Below are positions 35,504-43,871 of a stretch of 64,000 bases of DNA, in pieces (position 1 is the first letter of the stretch; the number at the start of each line of letters is the position of its first letter). Both the position numbers and the translations under genes were made by a program. The notes beneath the pieces were generated by a model. That model was given only the letters and a program-made list of their open reading frames with translations. It was not told where the DNA came from and made no database searches. The DNA comes from Desertivirga brevis (GTDB lineage Bacteria; Bacteroidota; Bacteroidia; Sphingobacteriales; Sphingobacteriaceae): contig NZ_JAFEWF010000001.1 of assembly GCF_017355835.1 (NCBI RefSeq), forward strand, positions 1,364,001-1,428,000, given 5' to 3'.

Positions 35504-36319
35504 TTATGCATTCAACATTTCCATCGGATCTGCAAACTTAAACTCGAAGTCTAACTGGCGTTTTAGCTTCTCTGAATTAATGATCTTAAAGGTAGATTGA
35601 GCGTTACTGATAAACTGAGGCGGTTCAAGGCCAATATTTAAAGAAGCTTTCGTATAAAACTCGCGCCGTGTTGGATGTACGTCAGAGCAGGCATTAAACA
35701 CCTCTCCCCAGGCCCCCTGTTTCACTATCTGATAAATTACCTCTATACAATCCTCCCTATGAATAAGATTTACCGGCGCATCTCCGTTCGGCACATCTTT
35801 TTTCCCCGCAAAAAATCTTCCCGGCAACCTTTCCGGCCCTACCAGTCCTGCAAACCGTAGAACAGTAGTTTTAAAACCTGCCTCCTGCCGCAACAGATCC
35901 TCGGCTATTTTTAACGCTTTTCCACTGCCCTTCACCGGTTCCAGATCTTCATCTTCAAATACTTCCCTGTTCACATCAGGATAGACAGAAGTGGAGCTTA
36001 CAAATAGCACTTTCTGAATACCGTATTCCATGACAGCCTTAATTAAATTTCTTATTTGTTCCGGGTGGAATTCCTCGATATCGTCCCTACGCTTGGGCGG
36101 AAAATTCACAATCAGAACTTCACACTTAAAAAAATCAGAAGGATCATCAGCTTCAAGCTGGGGCGACAGGGAGATTTTGAAAGGTGCTATCCCTACCCTC
36201 TCTAAGCTTTCAAATTTTTTAGGGTTTGTAACCGATCCCCTAACTTCATAACCCTTCTCCACGAGAAAAGCCCCCAGGGGAAGGCCAAGCCAACCGCAAC
36301 CTAAAAGACTAATGTTCAT
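35504..36319 (-). CDS. NAD(P)-binding extended SDR/epimerase-like protein
   Basis: 271 aa. Rossmann start LLGCGWLGLPLGAFL (GxxGxxG at 7-13), VLFVSSTSVYPD, LRFAGLVGPERLPG and NLIHREDCIEVI. It resembles the YeeZ group of atypical SDRs. The usual catalytic Tyr-x3-Lys is not clear; the tyrosine in SSTSVYPD lacks the lysine three residues later. It is the first gene behind the minus-strand cobalamin riboswitch, ahead of the adenosyltransferase. No cobalamin step is known for it; a reductase supplying cob(I) is possible but unsupported. Confidence 0.85.
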   Translation of the reverse strand: MNISLLGCGWLGLPLGAFLVEKGYEVRGSVTNPKKFESLERVGIAPFKISLSPQLEADDPSDFFKCEVLIVNFPPKRRDDIEEFHPEQIRNLIKAVMEYGIQKVLFVSSTSVYPDVNREVFEDEDLEPVKGSGKALKIAEDLLRQEAGFKTTVLRFAGLVGPERLPGRFFAGKKDVPNGDAPVNLIHREDCIEVIYQIVKQGAWGEVFNACSDVHPTRREFYTKASLNIGLEPPQFISNAQSTFKIINSEKLKRQLDFEFKFADPMEMLNA

Positions 36320-36518
36320 AAGATTGATAATTTAAAAAATGGTGTGAATGAGCTTGAAGGAAATGCCGCTTATTAGAAGCAGGCGAGAATTCAAAGCAGA
36401 AGGATATTCTTTTCATTGAATGATTTTAAAAGATGAAAATCATTCATAACTAGGGGTTATCAATAGATACAACATGCATCTACTCATCAGCTTTTTACCC
36501 GAAAGCTATGAATTGTGC

Positions 36519-36668
36519 GTTAATGGCAGGTCTTCTGACTTGCTTCCAATTTGCCGCCTTCCCATTTGAATAGTGGCGTTATGGCAAACATTATAAAGCT
36601 TACAGCAGCGGGAACTGTTCCGGACTCACACCGGATTCCCTATTAATTCCTATATGGAAACCTATAAC
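36519..36668 (-). promoter_or_regulatory. Cobalamin riboswitch (minus strand)
   Basis: Read on the minus strand it has aatagggaat, ccggtgtgagtccgg, aacagttcccgctgctgtaa, cgccact, gggaaggcgg and aagtcagaagacctgcc, the canonical order of the cobalamin aptamer. It lies about 200 nt before the SDR gene and should control the SDR, adenosyltransferase, btuC-like and btuD-like genes. Confidence 0.93.
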
Positions 36669-36673
36669 GGCAA

Positions 36674-36681
36674 CAAAGGTA
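36674..36681 (-). promoter_or_regulatory. -7 element of the minus-strand riboswitch operon
   Basis: TACCTTTG on the minus strand, immediately upstream of the riboswitch aptamer, matches TAnnTTTG. Confidence 0.6.
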
Positions 36682-36800
36682 CTCAAACTTAGCCTAAAAC
36701 CAGAAAGAATATCTGCCAGGGCCTAAGATGAAGGAGCTTCACACTATGACGAAAGAAACATTAAAAAAATGTTGCTTTAATAATGTGGATCATACTTTTC

Positions 36801-36808
36801 TATCTTTG
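36801..36808 (+). promoter_or_regulatory. -7 promoter element of the cobU operon
   Basis: TATCTTTG matches TAnnTTTG, 65 nt before the cobU ATG. A TTG at 36772 is 26 nt upstream, further than usual. No riboswitch lies on this strand here. Confidence 0.55.
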
Positions 36809-36873
36809 AAAATCCAACCTTCGCTTTTTCAAATACTATACATCGGAGGTTTTACCTGTTTATTTGTTCCGAC

Positions 36874-37392
36874 ATGATCATTTACATTAGCGGAGGCGTG
36901 CGAAGCGGTAAAAGTAGTTTTGCTCAACAAATGGCATTAAGCCTTTCTGCCAATCCAGTTTATGTTGCCACAGCGAAGATCTGGGATGAAGATTTCAGAA
37001 AACGAGTAGAGCGCCACCAGCAAGAGCGCGGGCCTGAATGGATCAATTTTGAAGGATATCAGAATGTTGCAGATCTTCCAATAGAAGACAAAGTGGTAGT
37101 GATAGACTGCGTAACCTTGTGGCTTACTAATTTCTTTATGGATTTTGATAATTCTATAGAAAAATCGCTTTCCGCTTTCAAACTTGAAATCGATCAACTA
37201 CAAAATCTCCCAGGCACTTTCATTATTATTTCAAACGAGCTGGGGATGGGTTTGCATGCTGATAATGAAGTCGGAAGAAAGTTCACAGATCTGCAGGGTT
37301 GGGCTAATCAATATGTAGCGAATCAGGCAGAAGAAGCGATTTTCATGGTATCGGGACTACCCTTGTATTTAAAAAGAAGGCAATCATGTTAA
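36874..37392 (+). CDS. cobU: Adenosylcobinamide kinase / guanylyltransferase (CobU/CobP)
   Basis: 172 aa, full length. It phosphorylates adenosylcobinamide and transfers GMP to give AdoCbi-GDP. P-loop ISGGVRSGKSSFA (4-16), ATAKIWDEDF, RHQQERGPEW with the guanylylated histidine, VIDCVTLWLTN and ISNELGMG are all present. Its end overlaps the next gene by 7 nt. First gene of a four-gene nucleotide-loop operon. Confidence 0.96.
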   Translation: MIIYISGGVRSGKSSFAQQMALSLSANPVYVATAKIWDEDFRKRVERHQQERGPEWINFEGYQNVADLPIEDKVVVIDCVTLWLTNFFMDFDNSIEKSLSAFKLEIDQLQNLPGTFIIISNELGMGLHADNEVGRKFTDLQGWANQYVANQAEEAIFMVSGLPLYLKRRQSC

Positions 37393-39065
37393 GTTTAGAG
37401 GAGATTTTCCAATCAAGAAGAGACACAAGGCACTTTAGCAATGAAGCGGTCCCAGAAGAAGTTATACGTAAAGCATTGGAGGCTGGTCATGCTGCCCCAT
37501 CTGTAGGATTAACAGATGCTACAAGATTCTATCTGATCAGGTCGACTGAGGTAAAGCTGGAGATCAAAAAACTATTTGAAGAATACAATCAAAAGGCATC
37601 TGATCTAATTACCGATCCCGGCCAAAAATCCACTTATTCTTCTTTAAAGCTCGAAGGTATCCTTGATGCTCCTCTTGGTTTGGTTGTTGCCTATGACCGG
37701 TCGGTACTTAACGACTTCACCATTGGCACTATTGCCAGTAACGAGACTATAAAATTCAGCGCGGTTTGTGCTGTACAAAACATCTGGCTTTCCCTTACGG
37801 AACAAGGTTACTCCATGGGCTGGGTATCCATCTTAAACTACTATAATTTTAAGAAGATCCTTAACCTGCCGGATGAAATTGAAGCCCTGGGATATTTCTG
37901 CGTAGGGAAACCGGCAACGAATTATGATAAGCAGCCAATGTTGCAACAACTAGGCTGGAAGAAAAAGTCGCCGCATCCAGTTGTAGTAGAAATAAACGCA
38001 GTTTCTCCCCTTGCTGGACCTGTTAGTGAAACAACTTCAGGAAAACAAGAAGTTTCAAGAAACCTGGAAGAAGAACTTCAGCACCTGATTGATAATAAAA
38101 CAAAGCCTTTAGGATCGCTGGGAGTATTGGAAGATCTTGCCAAACAAATAGGTCTTATTCAGAATACTATCAAACCCCGTATCAGTCGTCCGCATATTGT
38201 GGTCTTTGCAGCAGATCATGGAATTGCCCAACACGGGGTGAGCGCTTTTCCTCCGGAAGTAACGAGCCAGATGGTTAATAATTTCCTTACAGGAGGGGCA
38301 GCTGTAAGTGTCTTTTGTCGCCAGCACCAAATTACATTGAAGGTGGTTGACGCCGGGGTTAATTATGACTTTCCGGGAAATAAAGGCATAATAGACAATA
38401 AAATCGCCAAAGGGACACAGGCTTTTCTTAATGGACCTGCAATGAGCCGGGAAGAGTTGCAGCTTTGTTTGCAAAAGGGAGCTGAAGTGGTATCAAAGCT
38501 TCATGAGGAAGGCTGCAATACAATAGGTTTTGGAGAAATGGGAATTGGAAATACATCAAGCGCCTCAGTGCTAATGAGTATGCTTTGTAATATTCCTATT
38601 GCTGATTGCGCAGGCAAAGGAACAGGGCTGTTGGATGAACAATTAAAAAGAAAAATAGAGATACTGGAACTGGCTATCCAAAATTATTCAGGAGATAGAA
38701 GTGCCGAGAGCTTTATGGCACAATTTGGAGGATTTGAGATCCTTCAAATTGCAGGAGCGATGTTAGAGGCTGAAAAAAAGGGAATGATCATACTTGTAGA
38801 CGGTTTCATTTGTACCAGTGCATTTCTTTGTGCCTACCTATTGAATCCAGCAGTGAAAAAAAATGCAATATTTGCTCATCAATCCGACGAAAAAGGCCAT
38901 AAGCTTTTACTGGACTATTTAAAAGTGAAACCGCTGTTGCACTTGGGAATGCGCCTGGGCGAAGCCAGTGGCGCAGCTGTTGCATTCCCGCTTATTGAAA
39001 GTGCAGTTGTGTTTTTAAATGAAATGGCAAGTTTCGAGAGTGCCTCTGTTACTAACAAAAGCTAA
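37386..39065 (+). CDS. Fusion of BluB (5,6-dimethylbenzimidazole synthase) and CobT (phosphoribosyltransferase)
   Basis: 559 aa. Residues about 1-205 are a BluB-type flavin enzyme of the nitroreductase fold (RRDTRHFSNEAVPEEVI, HAAPSVGLTDATRF, EQGYSMGWVSI), which makes DMB from reduced FMN. Residues about 225-559 are CobT (KPLGSLGVLEDLA, FAADHGIAQHGVSAFPPEVT, FLTGGAAVSVFCRQ, GEMGIGNTSSAS, and the catalytic Glu region MRLGEASGAA), which joins the base to nicotinate mononucleotide. A short linker rich in Ser/Glu separates them. One chain thus makes and activates the lower ligand. It overlaps cobU by 7 nt and touches cobS. Confidence 0.95.
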   Translation: MLSLEEIFQSRRDTRHFSNEAVPEEVIRKALEAGHAAPSVGLTDATRFYLIRSTEVKLEIKKLFEEYNQKASDLITDPGQKSTYSSLKLEGILDAPLGLVVAYDRSVLNDFTIGTIASNETIKFSAVCAVQNIWLSLTEQGYSMGWVSILNYYNFKKILNLPDEIEALGYFCVGKPATNYDKQPMLQQLGWKKKSPHPVVVEINAVSPLAGPVSETTSGKQEVSRNLEEELQHLIDNKTKPLGSLGVLEDLAKQIGLIQNTIKPRISRPHIVVFAADHGIAQHGVSAFPPEVTSQMVNNFLTGGAAVSVFCRQHQITLKVVDAGVNYDFPGNKGIIDNKIAKGTQAFLNGPAMSREELQLCLQKGAEVVSKLHEEGCNTIGFGEMGIGNTSSASVLMSMLCNIPIADCAGKGTGLLDEQLKRKIEILELAIQNYSGDRSAESFMAQFGGFEILQIAGAMLEAEKKGMIILVDGFICTSAFLCAYLLNPAVKKNAIFAHQSDEKGHKLLLDYLKVKPLLHLGMRLGEASGAAVAFPLIESAVVFLNEMASFESASVTNKS

Positions 39066-39850
39066 TGGAAAGACAGCTAAAGACTTTTCTTGCAGCCATC
39101 TCTTATTATACCCGTATCCCATGTAAAGTACAGCTGGATGAGAGCCATCTGGCTGGTTCTATCCGCTATTTCCCGTTGATAGGCTGGATAACCGGGATAA
39201 GCAGTGCTCTTGTTTTTCTGGCGGGTGAATATCTTTTTGACCGGTCCATTGCCGTGATATTAGCCATCGCTAGCTCTGTTCTATTAACCGGAGCTATCCA
39301 TGAAGACGGCTTTGCAGACGTATGTGATGGCTTTGGGGGAGGATGGACTAAAGAAAAAATACTCGCAATAATGAAAGACAGCCGGGTTGGCGCTTACGGG
39401 GTTGTGGGAATTTGCGTTATCCTGCTTCTAAGGTTCCATACACTGGAGGAAGCCGTGAGTTTATCCCAAAGTCAGCCTTTTACTCAATTAAGTGTTATTA
39501 TCTCCGCGCACAGTCTAAGCCGATTTAATGCCTCCAGCCTTTTATATAAGAATGAGTATGTGCGCGAGACTGAGAAAAGTAAAGCGTCCTTTGTTTCTCA
39601 AAGACATATTGTGAAAGACCTGATTATAGCCTGCATTTTGGCTGCAGTTCCGTTTATCCTATTGCTGTTTTTTACAGGAAAGCCCATGTTGATCTTACTG
39701 GTCCCGGCTCTCCTTCTAATAAGCGTGTACCTAAAACAGTACTTCCGGAAGTGGATCGGAGGATATACGGGAGATTGCCTGGGAGCTGTTCAATTGATCA
39801 CCGAAGTAAGCTTTTACTTGTTCCTTATTCCCTTATGGAAGTTTACCTAA
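39065..39850 (+). CDS. cobS: Adenosylcobinamide-GDP ribazoletransferase (CobS/CobV)
   Basis: 261 aa, integral membrane enzyme that joins AdoCbi-GDP with alpha-ribazole (phosphate) to complete cobalamin. Conserved parts: YYTRIPCKV, RYFPLIGWITG, the acidic GAIHEDGFADVCDGFGGG and KDSRVGAYG, and a C-terminal GGYTGDCLGAVQLITE. Its start overlaps the previous stop by one base, and its last 16 nt overlap cobC. Confidence 0.95.
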   Translation: MERQLKTFLAAISYYTRIPCKVQLDESHLAGSIRYFPLIGWITGISSALVFLAGEYLFDRSIAVILAIASSVLLTGAIHEDGFADVCDGFGGGWTKEKILAIMKDSRVGAYGVVGICVILLLRFHTLEEAVSLSQSQPFTQLSVIISAHSLSRFNASSLLYKNEYVRETEKSKASFVSQRHIVKDLIIACILAAVPFILLLFFTGKPMLILLVPALLLISVYLKQYFRKWIGGYTGDCLGAVQLITEVSFYLFLIPLWKFT

Positions 39851-40356
39851 TAAGACATACTCAACCGCAATTATCCAAAGGATTGATTTACGGAAGGAAA
39901 GACCTGCCTTTAGCTGATTCTTTTCAAGAGGAATTGGAAGCGGTATTGAGGTCTCTCCCTGAGGATATAGACGTAGTTTACTCTAGTCCGTCCCAACGTT
40001 GTTACCTACTTGCAGAAGCAATTTCTTCACGAGTAATCTGCGATGAGCGCTTATTTGAGTTGAACTTCGGCGACTGGGAAGGCAAAACCTGGGACACAAT
40101 AGACCGTAAGGCGAGTGAGTTTTGGATGGAAGATTATATGAACAGATGTCCTCCAGCTGGAGAAACAATGCTTGAAATGAAAGATAGAGTTGAATTATGG
40201 TGGGAAGAGCTCAAAGCTGCAGAGCATCAAAAAACAGTGGTGGTGACCCATGGAGGAGTAATACGGCTCCTAATGGCCCTTGCGGGACAAATTGCCATTG
40301 AAAATATCTGGGAGAGAGCTATTTCCTTTGGAGAGGTTATATATATCAGGACCTGA
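39835..40356 (+). CDS. cobC: Histidine phosphatase, probable alpha-ribazole phosphatase (CobC)
   Basis: About 173 aa from ATG 39835 (MEVYLIRHTQPQ). The longer frame from 39751 only covers the end of cobS and is not needed. It has the RHT catalytic motif near residue 7-9, YSSPSQRC, LFELNFGDWEGKTW and the second histidine in VVTHGGVIR. In this position it most likely removes the 5'-phosphate from alpha-ribazole phosphate or cobalamin phosphate. Last gene of the operon, convergent with the next. Confidence 0.9.
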   Translation: MEVYLIRHTQPQLSKGLIYGRKDLPLADSFQEELEAVLRSLPEDIDVVYSSPSQRCYLLAEAISSRVICDERLFELNFGDWEGKTWDTIDRKASEFWMEDYMNRCPPAGETMLEMKDRVELWWEELKAAEHQKTVVVTHGGVIRLLMALAGQIAIENIWERAISFGEVIYIRT

Positions 40357-40358
40357 CG

Positions 40359-40778
40359 TTATTGTTTATCCTTACTACCTTTTTCCGTATTCTGATTCCT
40401 GCTCCTTTGCAATTCGTCAGCAGACATGGGTCTCTTTTGGTTCAGCATCCTCTGGTTCAGATAATGACTACCGTTCATATCCAGGCATTCACCATCCGAC
40501 AAGACGTATCGCTTTTTATCTTTCAACTCGTAGGCACCATCAGGGTGAACAACTGTGCCGTTGTTAAGCTGTAGCTCTTTCTGAAGCACTTTCGACTCAC
40601 TGTTCTCTACTTTATAAACCTTGCCATCTCTGAACAACAAATGCGTTTCCTGTAGTACTTCCTTATCCTTGGCCAGCGTAGCTGAACAAGGATCTCCAGT
40701 ATTTCGAAGTACTGTATTCGCAAATATCACTTCCACTGTAACTAGCATTGAAATGACAAGAACAAAAATCTTTTTCAT
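40359..40778 (-). CDS. Secreted DUF6799-like protein
   Basis: 139 aa. A signal peptide (about 1-20, MKKIFVLVISMLVTVEVIFA) is followed by two short beta-hairpin repeats of the type LFRDGKVYKVENSESKVLQK and LNNGTVVHPDGAYELKDKK, which resemble the DUF6799 module, and a polar Lys/Gln-rich tail. No catalytic motif is seen. It faces cobC tail to tail with 2 nt between stops. A cgctgac/gtcagcg hairpin at 40824-40841 lies in its leader. Confidence 0.7.
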   Translation of the reverse strand: MKKIFVLVISMLVTVEVIFANTVLRNTGDPCSATLAKDKEVLQETHLLFRDGKVYKVENSESKVLQKELQLNNGTVVHPDGAYELKDKKRYVLSDGECLDMNGSHYLNQRMLNQKRPMSADELQRSRNQNTEKGSKDKQ

Positions 40779-40983
40779 GATAAAAAAATTATTATCCCAA
40801 GTTAAGAAAAAATTATTCTATCCCGCTGACGCTTGTCAGCGATAATAGTGACGATCGTTTGCATCTAGTGCTCATCTTTTTACTGATTGACTCGTTTGCT
40901 TTAGCATTTAGGTTTTGACAAGAGCCTGGGACTGGTGATATATAGACGAGAGCGGAAATAAAATGTGTGTGGAAATAAAAAAA

Positions 40984-41009
40984 CGGCTGTCCGCATTCGC
41001 AAACAGCCG
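40984..41009 (-). terminator. Terminator of the DUF4914-like gene
   Basis: On the minus strand cggctgt / acagccg is followed by seven T residues, 24 nt after the stop at 41034. Confidence 0.85.
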
Positions 41010-41033
41010 GCGCTCAATTAAACTACCAAATTA

Positions 41034-42977
41034 TTACAAATTCACTTCCAGAGTTTCATTTATACGCCCGTCAACGGGTGTTTCTATTTTTTTCGTCTCA
41101 AGAGGATGCTGGATCAAGTCAATATAATCCTGAAGAGAACCATCGTTCAGACAAGTCTCAATTATCTTCCTTCCAAGAGGGTGCAGGTCAGGTACCAAAT
41201 ATTGTTCAAGTTCTTTTTTGAAGAATTCCGTAAGAATTGCCGCCCCTGCATCAAACCCTTCAACTCCGTTGTCTTTCTGCTGATCGATCTGCAAGAAATG
41301 CTTAGGAACGATTTGCCCATCAATTTTCAGGGATTCAAGAGCATATCCCAGCAGAGGGCATCTTGAAGCAACCAGAGGTTCCTTTTTGAAACTTACATTA
41401 CCTCTTCTTGATAAATACTCGCGTGCAATCCATTGACCGCTGAAACCAACTTTATAAGCCCCAACGTATTGGTTAGGGATCAGGATATACCTTGTTAGTG
41501 GAGTATTCAGGATCTGTTCAAGCAGAATATTAGCCTGATCAACCCTTAAACCTGTAGCAAATGGCCAATAAGAACCCACACCTTCACTTACCATACCTCC
41601 GGTTGTGCTGGTAACACTTGGATTCGCGTGACCACGTGGCGCCACTAATCTCCATAACCAGGCAAGTGCTGGAGGTAAAATATGGAAGATACCAATGATT
41701 CCATAACTTGGATTTTCTTTAGTACAAGGAGGGGTACGGATCCCGAAACTGCGGATATCAATTTCTACTGGCTCGTCGATTGTATTTTCGACGAATCTTC
41801 TAGGCAATATCACCCTTGGATTCGGGCACGGCTTGCCTGGCGCATCCATGGTATGCTCCCAGATCAGACAGGTAGAATCTGGTTTTCCGTCCATACTCAA
41901 GAACACCAATGGTTCTTTCGGATGAATTGTTGCCCGTTCTATTTCAGGATCTGTTCCATACTTGGTAATATGATTGATCCTTAAGAACCACCCATACTCA
42001 GCATCCTTAATAACTAACTTTTTATTATTCTGTAATGATGGTATGGCGAGCGCCATATCATCAGTAACCGGATGTAATTCAGACTCCTCTTTTATTTCGA
42101 TATAATACTTTTCATTGCTCTTGATGTTCACGCCTAATAGCAAGCGTCCATCTGGCTCACGGTGAGAGGCAGCGGTCATCTCACTCTTACCTCCCCCACT
42201 TGCTCCCTCGTGCATAATGGTGAAATCATTTTCATATGGAGTCACTACTTTCACAGCGGAAGCATGTAAGGTAGTCCATCCCTCTTCTTCGCCAATATTC
42301 AAGAGCACGCCATAAACGCCCTTTTTCGCACTTGGTCCAGGATACAGGTTATACGCGAACATCTCATGCATTTTATGGAGACGATTATGAACAACTACCT
42401 GTTTACCGGAAAAATGTGTATGCCTGAATGGTGGAGCTACATATATAATTGCACGGGGTTTAAACTCTGATGTAATCTTACTCCTGGGAATGAAACCTTG
42501 AAGGTCAGCCAATCCTGCAGCAAAAAAACCTGCATTAGCGGGTGCGACCATCAATGCTGGGTAGCCTGATTCGTCTCCACCTGCCATAAATGGGACAACG
42601 ATCAGTTCTTCCTGCTGGTTAAGCCACTCGAATGTTTCATTTCTTAAACCCTCAAAATTAACGCCATAACGGTCAACGAACTTTGGTTTATCTGTCGGCC
42701 GGTCATCTGCAATCACCATACAATCAGGATCGCGTCTTCTAAGGTAAGGATCAGTATAATTTACTGAAATTCCATTTTTACATCTAACAACTGTTGCTTC
42801 GATCACTTTACCAATTCCGGGCGTATCATAAACAACTTCAAAAATATTTCCATTAATCCTTCCGAGGGAAAGATCAATTAAATCTTCCCTGCTTTCGGCC
42901 AGGATTATTTCTTTCGATTCAAGGATCGTACTTAGTTCATCAGGTAAGACTAGTTTTTTAAAAATTGATTTTTCCAT
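41034..42977 (-). CDS. DUF4914-like protein with PEPCK-type P-loop
   Basis: 647 aa, cytoplasmic. I believe it is a DUF4914 protein, though this is from memory of the family. Its most informative motif is HEGASGGGKSEMTA (about 257-270), a Walker-A-like loop of the kind found in PEP carboxykinase and HPr-kinase folds. Other fixed-looking blocks are VVPFMAGGDESGYPALMVAP, RRDPDCMVIADDRPTDKPK and SVTSTTGGMVSEGVGSYWP. A nucleotide-dependent kinase or carboxykinase-like activity is plausible. It is monocistronic with its own terminator, and the substrate is unknown. Confidence 0.75.
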   Translation of the reverse strand: MEKSIFKKLVLPDELSTILESKEIILAESREDLIDLSLGRINGNIFEVVYDTPGIGKVIEATVVRCKNGISVNYTDPYLRRRDPDCMVIADDRPTDKPKFVDRYGVNFEGLRNETFEWLNQQEELIVVPFMAGGDESGYPALMVAPANAGFFAAGLADLQGFIPRSKITSEFKPRAIIYVAPPFRHTHFSGKQVVVHNRLHKMHEMFAYNLYPGPSAKKGVYGVLLNIGEEEGWTTLHASAVKVVTPYENDFTIMHEGASGGGKSEMTAASHREPDGRLLLGVNIKSNEKYYIEIKEESELHPVTDDMALAIPSLQNNKKLVIKDAEYGWFLRINHITKYGTDPEIERATIHPKEPLVFLSMDGKPDSTCLIWEHTMDAPGKPCPNPRVILPRRFVENTIDEPVEIDIRSFGIRTPPCTKENPSYGIIGIFHILPPALAWLWRLVAPRGHANPSVTSTTGGMVSEGVGSYWPFATGLRVDQANILLEQILNTPLTRYILIPNQYVGAYKVGFSGQWIAREYLSRRGNVSFKKEPLVASRCPLLGYALESLKIDGQIVPKHFLQIDQQKDNGVEGFDAGAAILTEFFKKELEQYLVPDLHPLGRKIIETCLNDGSLQDYIDLIQHPLETKKIETPVDGRINETLEVNL

Positions 42978-43156
42978 TATTAGAGTTTATTGATCTGGCT
43001 GAAAGTCAGGAATTACCCTGCGCTTCAATACTCCAATTTTAAAAAAGAACTAAGGCTTAGGAAATGATTTGTATCACCGATTGCTGTGACTTGACAAATA
43101 GTAGATAGTATAAAAAACACCAGACACTTTTACAGGCTTTATCCGACAATATGGAA

Positions 43157-43711
43157 TTATCGTAAAAGCACCCAAAGACGATCGTTAACTGTTTTTACAG
43201 CCTGATTATAGAGCGTTCTGTTACCTTTAGTTATTTTAGCCAAAAGATTCTTGCACTCTCTAAGAAAAACTGCAGCGAATTGGGGATCCTTCTCTATCAC
43301 TTCCCGACAGTTATCTATAATATCGGCATATTTTACGGTTTGCGCGTCCGCGCTCGTTTTCTCAATGCGCTCCGCCTCTCTTGCCTTTCTTTTTCGCCTG
43401 TTCCACTTGGGATAATCCTTTTTAATATAAATATCAGTAAGCTCTATCACTAGTTTGAGTGTATACTCAACTTCGTTTTTCTCCAGCAGCCCACTTAGAA
43501 AAGTTCGTATTTCCTCTTTCTTTACCGGGGTATCTTCGAGAACATCATGGAGAAGGGCCGCGGCAAGTACCGGTAACTTCTGGCTGTGTTCCCTACACAT
43601 CTCCATGACCCGAACCAGATGGAATACGTATCCTTCAGCAGAATACTTTCGAGTTTGTTCTCCATGTGCTTTCTCAGCAAAAAGCCGCACTTGTTCAAGT
43701 ATTTCTTCCAT
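43157..43711 (-). CDS. HD-domain hydrolase, SpoT/Mesh1-like
   Basis: 184 aa. The metal-binding residues of the (p)ppGpp hydrolase family are in place: H in YVFHLVRVMEM, HD in AALLHDVLEDT, and a later D in VKYADIIDN. It lacks the synthetase, TGS and ACT domains of long Rel/SpoT proteins, so it could be a stand-alone small alarmone hydrolase. The middle KWNRRKRKAREAERIEKT is strongly basic. It is monocistronic; the substrate is not proved. Confidence 0.8.
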   Translation of the reverse strand: MEEILEQVRLFAEKAHGEQTRKYSAEGYVFHLVRVMEMCREHSQKLPVLAAALLHDVLEDTPVKKEEIRTFLSGLLEKNEVEYTLKLVIELTDIYIKKDYPKWNRRKRKAREAERIEKTSADAQTVKYADIIDNCREVIEKDPQFAAVFLRECKNLLAKITKGNRTLYNQAVKTVNDRLWVLLR

Positions 43712-43871
43712 AGAAGTATGAAGGCAAATCTGATCTCCCCTTGGATGTAAAAGGGTAAAAGCGACAAAAAGTTTAGCAGAAAGGAAATTTGCAGTGATAA
43801 ATACAACAATTAAACACTCCCGGAGCTTTTCTATTTTTACTTAATAAATATATTAGCAAAAAACACTTCTT

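Noticed and set aside
39751..39834. N-terminal extension of CobC
   Set aside because: These codons are the out-of-frame end of cobS; the RHT motif needs a start at 39835.
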